In this document: positions 9,716-21,465 of the stretch, piece after piece | How the letters are laid out: every line of letters starts with the position of its first letter | Position numbering within the stretch: position 1 is the stretch's first letter | Assembly: GCA_036429605.1 (NCBI GenBank) | Contig: CM071589.1 | Location: forward strand, 1,612,001-1,676,000 | Source of the DNA: Cladobotryum mycophilum | Lineage: Eukaryota > Ascomycota > Sordariomycetes > Hypocreales > Hypocreaceae | DNA: 64,000 nucleotides | Reading direction: 5' to 3' | Translations under genes and position numbers: made by a program | The notes under the pieces: generated by a model | The model's input: only the letters and a program-made list of their open reading frames with translations | Told to the model about the DNA's origin: nothing | Database searches by the model: none

Positions 9716-11369
9716 GCGAGCTCTTACATTTCTCAGGAAGCTGCCTTGGTAGTTCAGGCATTTATTCATTTGTTGAAAAGCCGGGAACGGTGCCAGGAGC
9801 CTGGGGTGGGCTGTAGAGCTGAAAGACAAATGCACCTTAGGAAGATACCAAGCAGCTACTTGGCATCATTACAATACAATACTTTTTTTTCTTTTTCCAT
9901 CGAGCCTGCAAACAAGTTTGGCTAGGTGATCTTGTGCCGTAAGTAGTATTGATGCGAGGGCACCTCGAGGATCGCTCTGTCTCACGCAATGAAGTGCCTT
10001 GGAAACTCAAGACGTACTCTCACGGGCAAGGGGTGGAGGATTTAAGCCGAACACGCACAATGAGATCGCCCAACGGGAGTACAGAAAAAGCCTGACATTA
10101 GTAGACGATCTATATGGGGATGTGTACATTGTTTTTGTCCTCTACTTGACAATCTCAGAAATCGTGGTCGGCTTAAATCCTCCACCCCTTAATGGCTTAC
10201 ATAGCGACGTTGAGTCGGCGCTAGAGGTTTTGGAGAGGCTTTGGTTTCTTGCTCAATTTGTATATGATCTTCGCCAACATCCATGCTTAGTTGTAGCATT
10301 ATGTAATTTCGGTGTTAGACATTCATTTCCAACTGCCAGCAGATGTAATAGTACTACTTCCCTGGTTACGCCACTATCAACATTTTGTTAAACAGTGTCT
10401 GAGATGACACAGGATAACGAGCGAAAGGGGGTTTAGTCTTAACCAAACTCATCAAGTCCATATGGTACATGTATGTGTTTTCGCCTGCAGTCTGTGATAG
10501 TTTCCGCTTCCGAGAAATAATCATGCTTGCCTATAACCTTTCTTCCCTTTTATACCAAAAAAACAGACTAGATGTATTATTTGGAGGACGTCGAACAACC
10601 TTTGTCGTAGTCTAGGGTAGACCAATCAACCTGCGAATTGAGATAAATTTGATAGCAATATCCAACATGGTTACGATACAAAGTGATGGTAAGAAATTAA
10701 GCTTATATGGGGTATCTTATTGAGTATTTCTTTGAACAGAATTCTTCTACTTATAGTAGAGATTACTGCGCACCTTTTCCAAGTATTGCCCCCACATCAG
10801 TGGTCAAACTTCACCCAACCCTCGCTCACTCAGCGATAAGATCATATCAAGATCCACAAAAACGATATGATGAGGAAAGAAAAAAACATACAACAGCCGG
10901 TGTTCGCTGATGGTCACCCACTCAACTACTAATCTGCCGGTCAAGAGCTTATCTATGGGGGAGCGGACGGGACCCCGAGTTTTCTACTGCCTATGGTCGT
11001 ATGTGATTGTTTGCGGGATAGAGGGACTTATACATACAGCATCTTCTACGATGGAGGAGGAGATAATAGCTTAGCCGCGCCTAGAGAATGGCTGCCAAAG
11101 TGCTATAATTATAGTGATTATAGTACTATAAATCTGTGGTTTAACCTTGCTGATATAATATCTACGGGGTCCCTTTTTAAAAGGTAAAAAAGGGAAAATA
11201 CTATATGAGTGTTTGGGCAGGGGTTCCTAGGCATGATATGGAGGAATAGGTAGGCGCTGTATGATTTGTATTTATATTTATACCTACCTTGGTAGCAATC
11301 AGCCACCTACACACTGCCGTAGTTTCTAATTACTGATTTCCATGCAACATGAATAAATGACGACTACTA
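9716..11369. other. intergenic with inverted-repeat element and AT-rich relic
   Basis: Contains the 163-bp inverted-repeat element (10028-10190). The stretch from about 10,500 to 11,330 is strongly TA-rich (runs such as TATAATTATAG) and has no coding potential; it looks like mutated repeat DNA. No gene seen. Confidence 0.5.
10028..10190. mobile_element. MITE-like 163-bp element with 28-bp terminal inverted repeats
   Basis: The arms 10028-10055 and 10163-10190 are reverse complements with 27 of 28 bases matching (both begin AAGGGGTGGAGGATTTAAGC when read inward). The 107-bp interior has no ORF. I could not see a convincing target-site duplication: TCACGGGC on the left and AATGGCTT on the right do not match. 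It could therefore be a non-autonomous DNA transposon whose duplication has decayed, or a stable hairpin of another origin. Confidence 0.55.
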
Positions 11370-12550
11370 CTACTGCAAGTTGGCAAAGCCCATAGTCCCA
11401 GCGTCGACATTGTGGTCAATGTATTTGCCCTGAAAGAAGGCCTGTCCGACCAGCCACTGGCCGCCAAACGCATTCGACCCGTGGACGCTGGCCGTGCAGT
11501 TGTTGCCGTTCCTCTTGAACGCCAGGGCCTCGGGCAAGACGTTGAAGTTTTTGCCGCCAAATGCCAGTCCGATGGTGGGCGGCGCGTCGCAGGCGTAGTA
11601 GCCGGTGACGCCGTGGCTGTCCTGCACCGCATGAATGCCCGCCTGCTGGAACAGCGACTTGACCTGTGAGGTAGGCCCGAAAATGACTGTCGTGCCGGAG
11701 TCGGTGATGATGGAGACGCTCCTAAGAACCGTCGAACCATTTAGAGTGACGTCGCCGGTGACGGTCCACTCCTCGCGGGACGACACCGAGGTCAAGTTGC
11801 CGCTGAAGCGGTCCGTCGCGACGGAGCCGTAGTAGAGCGTGCCGGTCTGGTCGGACTTGAGCGCCAGCCCGAAGCGGCAGGACGACAGCGAGCCTTGGTC
11901 GCAGAGGCTCTGGAAAAACGGCGTCTTACCGAGAGCGCTGCCGTCGATGCCTGCGTAGCCGATGAGGCCATCGTGGGGGAACGTCGCGGGCGAAGTGGGC
12001 TTGGTGATGGCTCCGAGGTACTGCTTGGAGACCGTCAGGTTAGCGCCATGTTGGGTGATGACGTCCTGGTAGATTTTGCCCGAAGCCTGCCGGTGGTCAG
12101 TAAATGTTCAAGTACTCATTTGGCGATTGTATTTTGCGCTTCCATACAGACACAGATCCAGATCCATCGGGATTCGTCGTGGCGTAGGCAATCCTGAAGG
12201 GTGTGTTGGTGTCGACCGACTTGGGGCCGGGCTTGTAGATGCCGGGGTTCAAGATGGCATCGGAAGAGCCGGTATCAATCAGTATCTCCAGATCGGGGCT
12301 GCCACCGATGGTGAAGTGAGAGAACCAGAAGCCCTGTCTATATCAGCATCTCAATAACACGAGATTAGGGTAGATATTCCAATACCTGGTCAGCAAACAG
12401 ATCGCCAGTTCCCTGTACCGCCCGTCCCTTTGCTGCGGCAATGCTCTTTGCAGCCACCGCATCGACCTTCTTGAAGTGCAGCGGATGCGAGAAGTCGGCC
12501 TGGACAGCCTGGATAGCGGCCAGCAGCGACAGTACAGTTTTGAGCGACAT
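11370..12550 (-). CDS. secreted aspartic protease (peptidase family A1)
   Basis: Three exons, 12386-12550, 12148-12333 and 11370-12086, with introns of 52 and 61 nt, both phase 0; 355 residues. Residues 1-18 are a signal peptide (MSLKTVLSLLAAIQAVQA) and residues 19-55 a short Ala/Lys-rich propeptide. The pepsin fold starts at GFWFSHFTIGG. The catalytic aspartates are Asp75 (LIDTGSSD) and Asp246 (IITDSGTTV). Two Cys pairs (C179/C187 and C283/C314) fit A1 disulfides, and N-glycosylation sequons are present. There is no GPI signal, so the enzyme is likely released. It is slightly shorter than most A1 proteases because the propeptide is short. A (CAA)n tract lies just upstream. Confidence 0.92.
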
Positions 12551-13406
12551 GGAGGGCTAAGTTTATAGAGCGTATATGAACCGACACAACATTAAATATT
12601 TACCGGCCAAAACAACAACAACAACAACAACAACAACACGGGGGGGGGTTTCATCCTAGATATAGGACACATAAACTCCGTATCATTAATCCATATTCTA
12701 GAGTATGTGGACTCGTGTGACGTTTATATCGACCTTCTCAATTGAGTGCCGAATGGCCGCCGCAGCGTCGCATTGTAAACTAGGCAATGAGATAATTAGG
12801 CTCAGATCAGCAAGAGGGTTATCGTGAGTCTTAGGTGCTCCATAATAACATGATTGAAGATGCGTTAAATGCTTCCGTTTTATCCGTTCCCATGTAAGAC
12901 AAATTCCTGGCACGTGATCTTTAGCAAGTTACAAGTAGGTTCAGCGTCTTCCGACAATAGAGTCATGTAATTTCCGTTTTCAGGACCACTGACCGCAACA
13001 AATAGAAGCCCACTGAACCTTGGGCAAGAACTTGTCGTATGTGTCTGGTGATGGCTTCATTCCAGTCTATAGCATATCCAGCATGGATGGTGGGAGATGG
13101 ATGTTTAACAGCTGATGGAGGGGGTGGCAGAGTCGTATTATCGTGTATCATTAGCATTGCCTTAAAGGTGATGAGTATTCATAGCCTTCGAAAACGTGCG
13201 TGGTAGGAAGGGCCACGGTTCTATCCGATGCAGAGAGCCTTGATTAACCAACACATTTCCAGAACGTTCATGTACGGGTTAAATTCCTATTAAAAGTAAA
13301 AGCGTTCAATCGATATGGCAGATTGAGATAACACGACACCATGACATCTCGTCGACGATATGAAAGTAGTCTAATAAGCAGCTCCTCGCCGTTTCACCGA
13401 TATTTC
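12551..13406. other. intergenic between protease and esterase
   Basis: Protease promoter and the esterase 3' flank. Short conflicting frames only; no gene seen. Confidence 0.55.
12611..12638. repeat. (CAA)n microsatellite upstream of the protease gene
   Basis: About nine CAA units, 60-90 nt before the protease ATG, so probably in its leader (as GTT on the sense strand). Confidence 0.85.
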
Positions 13407-14487
13407 CTAGGCGGCGGGGCGGGTATACTTCATGAAGAAGTCCTGAATAAGGGCACTGGCCTCGATGTGCGTTGGCTTGTCACCGGCAGCCAACTGTGAG
13501 AAGTTGATCTCGGTCGAGGGCCAATCGTGCTCTAAACCGATATTCTCTCATCAGTCAACTGAACCCAGATAGGTAGGAAGGGAGGGGGAATTTGCTCATA
13601 CTCTGAGAGTCAGTCTTGTAGTGCTGCAGAACGCCCTTCTGACCCTTGCACGTCCAGCTGAGGTGGTGCACGTCGCCGCTAAACAAATCTTCCTGCACAT
13701 TGGGCTGGTCGCATTGGTTTCGTTCCGCCCACCAGCCAAGCCTACAAGTTCTCTTATCAGCTCATATTCTAATCAATTCTCGTATGTAGACTCACCAGTC
13801 TGGTATGGAAGGCTCAATGCCGCCCTCGCCCTCGCCGCCGGCGTACTTGACATCGGCATCGGCACCACCGTGGAATTCGAGAATCGGAGTGGGTACGCGA
13901 GCAGGCTTGCAATCACCGTGGTTGGCATTATTGTTGGTATAGAAAGAGCCGGATGCGGGGGCAAAGGCAGCGAACTCGCCGCCGACAGTGGCATTACAGG
14001 CGATAGTGTCGACGAAACCACCGCCGTTGGACAGACCTGTGGCATAGATCCTGGCACTATCTATGCAAAAGTTCCTTCTCAGATCACCCAGCATATCCCA
14101 GACAAACTGGAGGTCTTGGCCAACGGTGGCTTTGGAGTAGTTGGCTCCGGCCCAGGCACCGCCCACACCATTGGGATACACCATGATCTTGTCGCCAGTA
14201 TATTTCGCATCATCGAGGCTGGTGTCAACCTCGAAGAACAGGCCGATGCTGCTCGAGCCATGGAAGCCGATGATGGTGGGATACTTGTGGCTCTCTGAGT
14301 AATTGCTCGGCAGGTGGACGCCATAGCTGCGGTCCTGGCCGCTCGACTTGACGGTGCGGTACTGTGTAATGCCATTGAACCAATGAGTCTTGCCGCAGCC
14401 AGAGGTGTCGCCTCCAATGTACTGTGCAACGACCGGGGCACAGACGGTGGAGAGGGCAAGCAAGCCGAGTGTCACGACGTTCACCAT
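13407..14487 (-). CDS. secreted esterase, feruloyl esterase / PHB depolymerase (LpqC, CE1-like) type
   Basis: Exons 13796-14487, 13602-13741 and 13407-13531, with introns of 54 and 70 nt; 318 residues. The signal peptide is residues 1-21 (MVNVVTLGLLALSTVCAPVVA). The alpha/beta-hydrolase triad is visible: Ser153 in GLSNGGG (GxSxG), Asp210 in FHGGADADV and His279 in the KHDWPST turn near the C-terminus. The FHGSSSIG oxyanion loop lies near residue 75. Paired Cys and several N-glycosylation sites fit a secreted enzyme. Relatives remove ferulic or acetyl groups from hemicellulose, which fits the nearby GH43. The frame closes exactly at TAG 13407-13409. Confidence 0.88.
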
Positions 14488-15585
14488 GGTCGCAACTATT
14501 GTAATGTCCCCTTGTTCTTCGACCTTGGACGAGATGCTGGGGTTTGGAAAGTCTAGGGGCAGTCACGGCGCCTCTGCAACGGAAGCGATGACACTTGATT
14601 ATAACCAGTTTCGGTTCTCGGTTCTGTTCTCGGTCACCTTTTTTTATTGTCCGCCTTTCCCTTTTTATTTTTATTTTTATTTTATTTTTATTTACTCGGT
14701 ACTCCATATAGATTAACGTCAGGTGAAGGTTGCAGCTGATGGCACCTCGAGCTACCTTAGCGGGAAGCATTGCCGACGGCCTGCCTCCTCGTGCCCCTGG
14801 AAACTGATTCGTTCTCCGCGCTGGTTTGTCCACGAATGGGATTAGCCTCGACGATCATGGCCTACATACCTACTTGGGTTAGCAACATGTCCCCCACAGG
14901 GTAGAAACCTCCAGAGTTTGAAGTCTCTTTGCCTGTTTTTTGCGTGCAGGTGAAAGATAACCCGAGGTTCTGCCGTGGTATCCACTTTAATGCCGTTCTC
15001 CACTTGCGCTCCGGTCCGTTGTGGATCACCGTTTCGGCACTCCGGATTCACCTAGGAGATGTTATACAAGAATCTGTCCATCTTATGAGCCTGTCAGAGA
15101 TTTGAATCACGGCGGATCATTCAATCTTGCGACTGAGATGGCAAGATCAAAGTTCCTCATCTAAGCGTGGAGACATCCATGATTATGCATGACGCTCATT
15201 CAAGTTATACCCCGCTCATTGGCGACGCGAGCATGGAAGTTTCCGCAACATGGTAGTGATTGATGACCATAGCAACCATAAAGGTGAATCAATACTACTA
15301 GGTGCGGAGAGTTTGCCGGTAGGTTGGACACGGTTATGTAGGTACTTGATTCCCAGTGTGTCTCCTGCTATCGTAATCAACCGTCAGAAATGCTGAATAA
15401 TTATCACATCATGGATATCATTGGCTTCAGGGGTTATAAGTGGAACGCAATTAATTATGATTCGACGCAACCATGTAGTTAGCGGAAGTTCCCTGTCGAG
15501 CCCTGTTGACCACCGGGCATAGCCCCTCATGCACAGCATCATCTCCACAGACAGAGTCAAAGACAAACGCCAAACCAAGCCCACG
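14488..15585. other. intergenic, divergent promoters of esterase and HET gene
   Basis: Shared upstream region of two divergent genes. Contains an imperfect (TTTTA)n tract at about 14,660-14,694. No gene seen. Confidence 0.55.
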
Positions 15586-17675
15586 ATGACCCTGGATATC
15601 GAATCACGACTAGCCGGTCAGCCCAAGGCGCTCTGCTCGGAGTGCCAGAAATTCATTTCCTGGACAAAGTCTCTAGATCTGTCATTAAAAGACAGTCTTA
15701 TGGTATCTTATAAACCGACCTTTGAAGCGCTCAAAGATTCCGCGACTACATGTCCACTCTGCCAATATGTTTTTCAGGAGGTTCTTCGGGGAAAGCCCCG
15801 CCACACGGGTGACAGCAAAGACTCAGTATCATACAGAATATTTGGAGACGTATCTGGTATTGCTGGAAGGCGCTTTATACAAGTCACCTGGATAGAAGAT
15901 CTCCCGTTTCCAAGTGCAGGCCCGAGAGATCCTGTATACTACCTTGTCTATCCTGAAGGTGAGCTTAACCTTTGGATACGGGTTAGACACTGGAATGTAA
16001 TAAAAAGTCAGATATCAAAAACAGGGTTCTGTGGCAGAATAAGACACCGTCCTTTGAATCTCGCCTTACCACCATCTCGGAGTGGATAGCAAACTGCGAT
16101 CATCATCATACTTTATGCACCGAAACGCCGTTGGCCAAGCCAAGAAGGCTTTTAGATTTAAAAGACTTGGAGGGCTCGAACAAAGTGAAACTGGTCGACA
16201 CTTGCAGCATTGTCGGTGTAGACATCAAGTATGCTACTCTGAGTCACTGCTGGGGACCTCGAACCTCCAAGCCTCCTCTCAGAACTCTTTCGACCAACTT
16301 ACAGAGCCATTTTGAGGGCATCCCACTAAACGACTTGACTCTCAATTTTCGTGACGCGGTTTCGATATCGTTCAAGCTTGGTCTTCGATATCTGTGGATA
16401 GATTCGCTGTGCATCATCCAAGATGATACCGGTGACTGGGAAGTCGAAGCCGCGAAAATGGCAGACATTTACCGTCAAAGCTACATCAACCTGGCCGCTT
16501 CTGCTGCCCACGACGCCCACGGCGGTATCATTGGTCCATCATCCCTTCACTTGTCGAAGTTGAGGGTCACCACTGTGATCAATTGTGATTTCCAGCACAT
16601 GGCCGACCCCGGCTCGGCTCTGGTTCACGATGTGGAGATTATGATCAGGCCAGGCGCAGTAGACGAAAGCTCCCTCGGGCTTATAAGACGTGAATCATCG
16701 CCGTACTTCTCAAGGGCCTGGGTCCTCCAAGAAATAGCCCTCGCTCCGCGAACAGTCTACTTCACAACTGATCAAATGGTCTGGCAATGCCGCCACAACT
16801 TCGAGTCGGAGGATGGGACATGGTGGTCTGTGAGAAATGCCGCTCTTAATTATGGACTTGCATCAGATTATGAGCACGAAAGTATGAAGACGAGGTATGA
16901 CGAAACATGGACATTGTGGATCGAGTCGTACGCGACTCGGCAACTTACGTTTGCCTCCGATGCGGGAGCTGCCGCCGCAGGCCTCATCAACTTCCACAAA
17001 GGTCTTACAGGATATACACCAATGCTCGGACTATGGAAGGAGACGCTAAGCACCGACCTCCAATGGCTGCTCTCGTATGATTTTTCCGTGGGCGCTCAAC
17101 CGCCCCCTGCACCCGCAACAAGCAGTTTCCCAACATGGTCTTGGCTCTGCGTATTGCCATGTGGCGATCCTGGGGTGACTCTGAGCCCTCAGGGAGATTT
17201 TGATTCGAAACCTCACTCCTTTCGTGTCGAGCAATGGGAAGAAAGATGGAGCGGTCCGGCCTTCACATCGAAACTCGAACACTCGAAACTGGTGGTCTCA
17301 ACTCTTGTCCTGGACGGCGTTCTTTTCGCCCCGTCTACCAAAGACTGGATCACGACAAACCTAAAGGTAAAAGTACAAGGTGATCCGTCCTGGTCCCACC
17401 ATCCCGACATTCAGTACTCGTTACCTCCAGGATCGAAGCATGCTGTCAAACTAGTGCACCTCACTCAGATGATACATCGGGGTGAAGATAGCATAGCCAT
17501 AAGGGATAGTTACCTCGTCGTAAGAAAGAAGATGGACAATCCTCCTCGCTACGAGCGGCTCGGAGCAGGTAGAATTCACGTATCGCTTGATAGCAGCAAA
17601 GTGAAGTGGGATGCAACAGGACACTGTGACAGATATTTCAAGGAGTCGGATCGACAAAGCATTGAACTTGTATAG
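15586..17675 (+). CDS. HET-domain (heterokaryon incompatibility) protein
   Basis: Exons 15586-15958 and 16012-17675, with a 53-nt intron (phase 1); 678 residues. I prefer the ATG at 15586 (context CCACGATGACC); an in-frame ATG at 15529 would add 19 residues. The N-terminus has paired Cys (LCSEC, TTCPLC), as in many HET proteins. The HET domain begins near residue 198 with YATLSHCWG, continues with SLCIIQDDTGDWEVEAAKM and ends with SRAWVLQEIALAPRTVYF. A C-terminal half of about 300 residues has no recognised domain. Family members trigger programmed cell death on non-self recognition between hyphae, and some act in fungal immune-like responses. Intact frame, no NACHT or repeat domain. Confidence 0.9.
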
Positions 17676-19016
17676 AAGATGCGATGAGACGGCGAGGTTT
17701 ATCAACACAGACAAACTCATCTTCCAGGACTTTTAGGATCTTCGAGACGCGTGTATTGAGGCTACGCCTGGGGGGCAACTTGGAACACTTCGGCCAGACT
17801 CGGAGCCGGAAGCGGAAGCTCAATGTGAATGAGGATAGTCGAAAGGGGACCCTGGCGAGAAGCACGGGCCTGTAAATACTCTACCTAATGGGGATAATCA
17901 GACGCGGCGCCCAGAGAATCGCGAGAGCATCAGGCATGTGTTGAAACTCTCGTGCGATTGCGATGGGAGATGACAGCGAACTGAATGGTGTTGGGTATTT
18001 ACAGCTGACGCAGCCATAGCCAGAAATACATCTTAAACAAGACAAGAGAATCTAGAGATTAACCAATATAATTTCAACATTTTGTTATGTTTAGCAACGT
18101 ATATTTTTTAGTCATCTCAACTCATTTCAATTGTCAATCTCTCTTAGACTACAGGGTAGCAGTAATCTCTGACTTTTTAGGAGATAAAACACCAAGTAAG
18201 AAGAACATTGGGGGGGGGATGGAATTCGTGGTTTGGTCAATACCCTTTGGGTACATGACGTGAAACAAATGTTGGTTGACGCAGCTGCAAGACACCAATG
18301 TCTATGGGACTCAAAAGATGTTGTAACGTAGGCTCAGTCCGGATCGACTCATCGTTTGTATCATCGTTAGACTGCCAAGAAGACACCGTTGCCAAGCTGG
18401 TGCACGGTGACTCCGTGATGCGACCGGATGCCTGAGCCGTTCTGCCAAGCGGTAGGATCACTCCGATCGATGGTGGCTGTTTGAATGACAATAGCATATC
18501 TCCGCGAGATGACGGAATTAGAATTGCTGGTGTTTTGCGTGTTTCAAGCCATGATATCGTTTCTTCAGGGCCCATTCGCAACGATGGACTCTCGCAGCAA
18601 TGGAAGACATGATGTTTCAAACATGGTCGAGGCTGAGCCTGTTAGTCGTCGGGTTTCAGCGGCATGCGAGACCAAAGACGGCTCTCGCTCAAAGTTCACG
18701 TTGCATTTGGGGGGCGGCCATGTGGGATGGAACGTGGGCGCGACTGTGGACGATGTGGATGTTGGGCTGATTAGTAGAACAATGATGGATGATGGAGGGG
18801 ACCCCGAACATGAACAGCCTACGATGATGCTGGAGTTGCTGTTGGAGGGGGCATCAAGTGTCCAGTGAGATGCACCTCAGCGGGTGGCGCTATAGGGTTC
18901 CTGCATTGGCGTCCAACCACTGAGAGTCGCCAATTCATGCTCCAGTCTAAGTAAGTCGACCCAAAGAGGCAATAAGAAAACGTTTCTCTTACATAGGTAT
19001 CCCTGGATTTCGGACT

Positions 19017-19054
19017 CTGGACCCTGGACCCTGGACCCTGGACCCTTGACCCTT
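19017..19054. repeat. (CTGGACC)n heptamer array
   Basis: Four perfect seven-base units, then degenerate CTTGACC units. Confidence 0.85.
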
Positions 19055-19168
19055 GATTCACAGTCGGCAAATAAGCATGATGATGATGCACCTCACCTTA
19101 TAATCTATCACGAGCACCTCTTGGCCAATAATCATACGAGGAAGGACCCGGATTTGCGTGGCCTTTTC

Positions 19169-19170
<2 letters not shown>

Positions 19171-19210
<40 letters not shown>
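19171..19210. repeat. (TG)20 dinucleotide microsatellite
   Basis: Forty bases of uninterrupted TG. Confidence 0.95.
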
Positions 19211-19211
<1 letters not shown>

Positions 19212-20393
19212 CTTCTGGACCATCTCCCGTGCCGAAGTCCGGATCCCTGGTAGGACTTGGTTGAGGTGAGACTTGGTTGGGTGGTGAGACTTTTCGTTAT
19301 CAATCGATTATTTCTTTTGGAGTTGTCTCAATTAGGAAGCCTTTCCCAATATGGAATGCGTTCGTCTTCTGAATGGGGATCACCGAATGACACCTGCCTA
19401 TGCCGACATAACGCATCTATCTACATATGCAGAGCTTCACGTCTGAATGGTGGGATTTCCAAGCGGGACAGTTCGGTTCATATAGCTCATACACATCACC
19501 CACGTGGTTGCGTCGTCTGTGGCGTTGAGTTTATGCATTTGGGGGTCATTTATTTGGGGGGAGGGGGGAGGTGGATGTCCCAATGGAGATGGGAGATGAA
19601 TGAGCCAGGATAAACATCATTTTATGGTTGACGATGCTGAGGAGGATGAAGGACAATTGTAGTTATGAAGATGACAACAAATTTACAATTACTCAGTAAT
19701 TAGCACCAAGAAATAAACTCTTTCTTCATCGCACAGAAGAAAGCTAATTTCCTTTGCTTTTTAAAAAAGAGTTTTATATGTAGAACCTTATCGGCGCCAC
19801 GAGCCAACCAGCTAACCAAACAACCTATATCACGAATCAGATATAGGCTTCAAACCACGCAGGCCTCGTCCGTCTCATCATCTCCCCCAGCTCCAGTCAT
19901 CTCCTTCCTCGCGAGGGTTAGTCCGGGGTAGGATACAGGGTCGACTAGAGTGCTGACATCATATGACGGCGTCTCGACTAACCCAGCTTCGTCAACTCGA
20001 CCAGAAAAACGAGCTCACTTATTTTTCTTTCGGGCCTTCCTTTTGGGTATGGTGGCAGAAGGTGAAAGGAAATGAGATGGTACTGTTATGGAGTTTGTCG
20101 GTAGTGTTCGTCGTTTGTCGTCGTCGTCGTCGTTGCATCAAGACCATCTTCAGTTGGGTCCCTCAGTTCCATGAGAAGGACTGAGTGGGGGGAAGCAGTC
20201 CTAGAATATAAGTTGACCATATCTCCCACCTCTAGATGATCCTTTTTACTCTCATTCTGAATCATCATCAGCACTTCACTCTTGGCTAGTCATTCCTTTG
20301 CAGCCTTCATCTACACTCCTTTTGAAGTACATCTTCAAGACAATCCTTTATTCTCAAAAGACCAAGATCTCGACACTCCTTCCAAGCAAAACA

Positions 20394-20417
20394 ACAACAA
20401 CAACAACAACAACAACA
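20394..20417 (+). repeat. (CAA)n tract in the leader of the beta-barrel gene
   Basis: About eight CAA units, 45-70 nt before the ATG at 20462. CAA repeats form unstructured, well-translated leaders. Confidence 0.7.
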
Positions 20418-20461
20418 AACCACTCCCTTAACTCTCTTCACTTGAACATCATCTATCCAAA

Positions 20462-21057
20462 ATGAAGGCCTCATTCATCGCCGCTGCTGCCAGCATGCTC
20501 CTGGCCCCCTCGTCTCCGCCGCCAACGTCATCAACAACGGCACCGGCTTCGGAACCTACTACTACGACATCAAGCAGACCAAGGCCTGCGGCGCCGACTT
20601 CTCCCTCATGAACCAGGGCAACGTCGAGTGCAACCGCGGCGCCCTATCCCTCAACAAGATCAACTCCAACAACCTCGTCGCCATGAACCACACCCTCCTG
20701 GCCGGTAACCTCGCCAAGTACTGCGGCAAGCGCGTCGTCGTCACCGTCAACGGCGTCAAGTCCAACGTCCCCTTCTTCATCGGTGACGGCTGCGAGCGCT
20801 GCGGCACCGGCTCCTCCAACAACCACCAGTGGAACCCCACCGGCGCCCCCGGCCTCGACTTCTCCTACTCCCAGCTCAGCGCCCTGAACAACAACGCATG
20901 CTTCGCCGGCCACATCGACCTCAGCTGGGAGATCACCGACGAGACCGTCTTCAACTTTGACACCAACGCTCCCGGCAAGCCCCAGGGCCCCGCAAACCAA
21001 AAGCGACGAAGCACTCGATCTGAGCGTCTGGCTCACATGCAAGCTCACAAGCAGTAA
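20462..21057 (+). CDS. secreted double-psi beta-barrel (RlpA/expansin-related) protein, frame broken by one base
   Basis: ATG 20462 starts a signal peptide (MKASFIAAAASMLLAP). The mature protein, from about ANVINNGTGFGTYYYD to the TAA before 21,058, lies in a different frame. The switch is at a C5 run (20505-20509), where one more C would give a continuous 198-residue protein. The mature part has the small beta-barrel look of RlpA/barwin proteins (FFIGDGCERCGTG, LDFSYSQLSAL, HIDLSWEIT) with six or more Cys. A basic tail (QKRRSTRSERLAH) contains a Kex2-like KRR site. The codons are strongly GC3-rich, as in a well-expressed gene. No intron. Either a consensus error or a very recent mutation. 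Candidate apoplastic effector or cell-wall-binding protein; the function is unproven. Confidence 0.75.
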
Positions 21058-21465
21058 AAGCATATGTCCAGTTGCGAACATGTGCCGAAAAACACATCTT
21101 ACCACCTGTATATAAACCTACCACTGTATATAACTCGATCTCACTCTTGTCCATATTCTTTTTATTCTGCTGTATATACTTATCCAACGAATTTACGTTA
21201 CTTATCAACATATGAACATTAGTCAAAAGCGCGAGTGACTTGCTGCATCGTCATTGAAGTTGGATATAAGAAATGCTTATACTCGATGTGAATCCTTTTC
21301 GGGGCAATGAAGGAGAATGGCAATAGATAAAACCCCAATCGACAGCTAACGAAAACCATTGCAACTCAAAAGTTCCCTCTTCGAGTGCCCCTGGGAATGC
21401 AACAATAACCCCCCACCAACCCCCTTTAAACAATGTGGTAGTGAAAAACGTTGTTGGTTGTGTGC
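21058..21465. other. intergenic, convergent 3' flanks
   Basis: 3' flanks of the beta-barrel and kinase-like genes. TATA-rich, no gene seen. Confidence 0.6.

Larger units (their letters stand above)
17676..20461. other. 2.8-kb intergenic region with tandem repeats
   Basis: Contains a heptamer array (19017-19054), a (TG)20 tract (19171-19210) and, near 18,240-18,870, overlapping open frames on both strands with no family resemblance. The last 260 nt are the promoter and CAA-rich leader of the beta-barrel gene, with a TATA-like ATATAAGT near 20,206. Confidence 0.5.

Noticed and set aside
18237..18868. Overlapping ORFs on both strands
   Set aside because: Composition could be protein-like on either strand, but there is no domain, signal peptide or splice structure to choose between them.
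20644..21105. 153-codon minus-strand ORF
   Set aside because: Antisense shadow of the GC3-rich beta-barrel gene; Val/Gly/Asp-rich composition is typical of such shadows.
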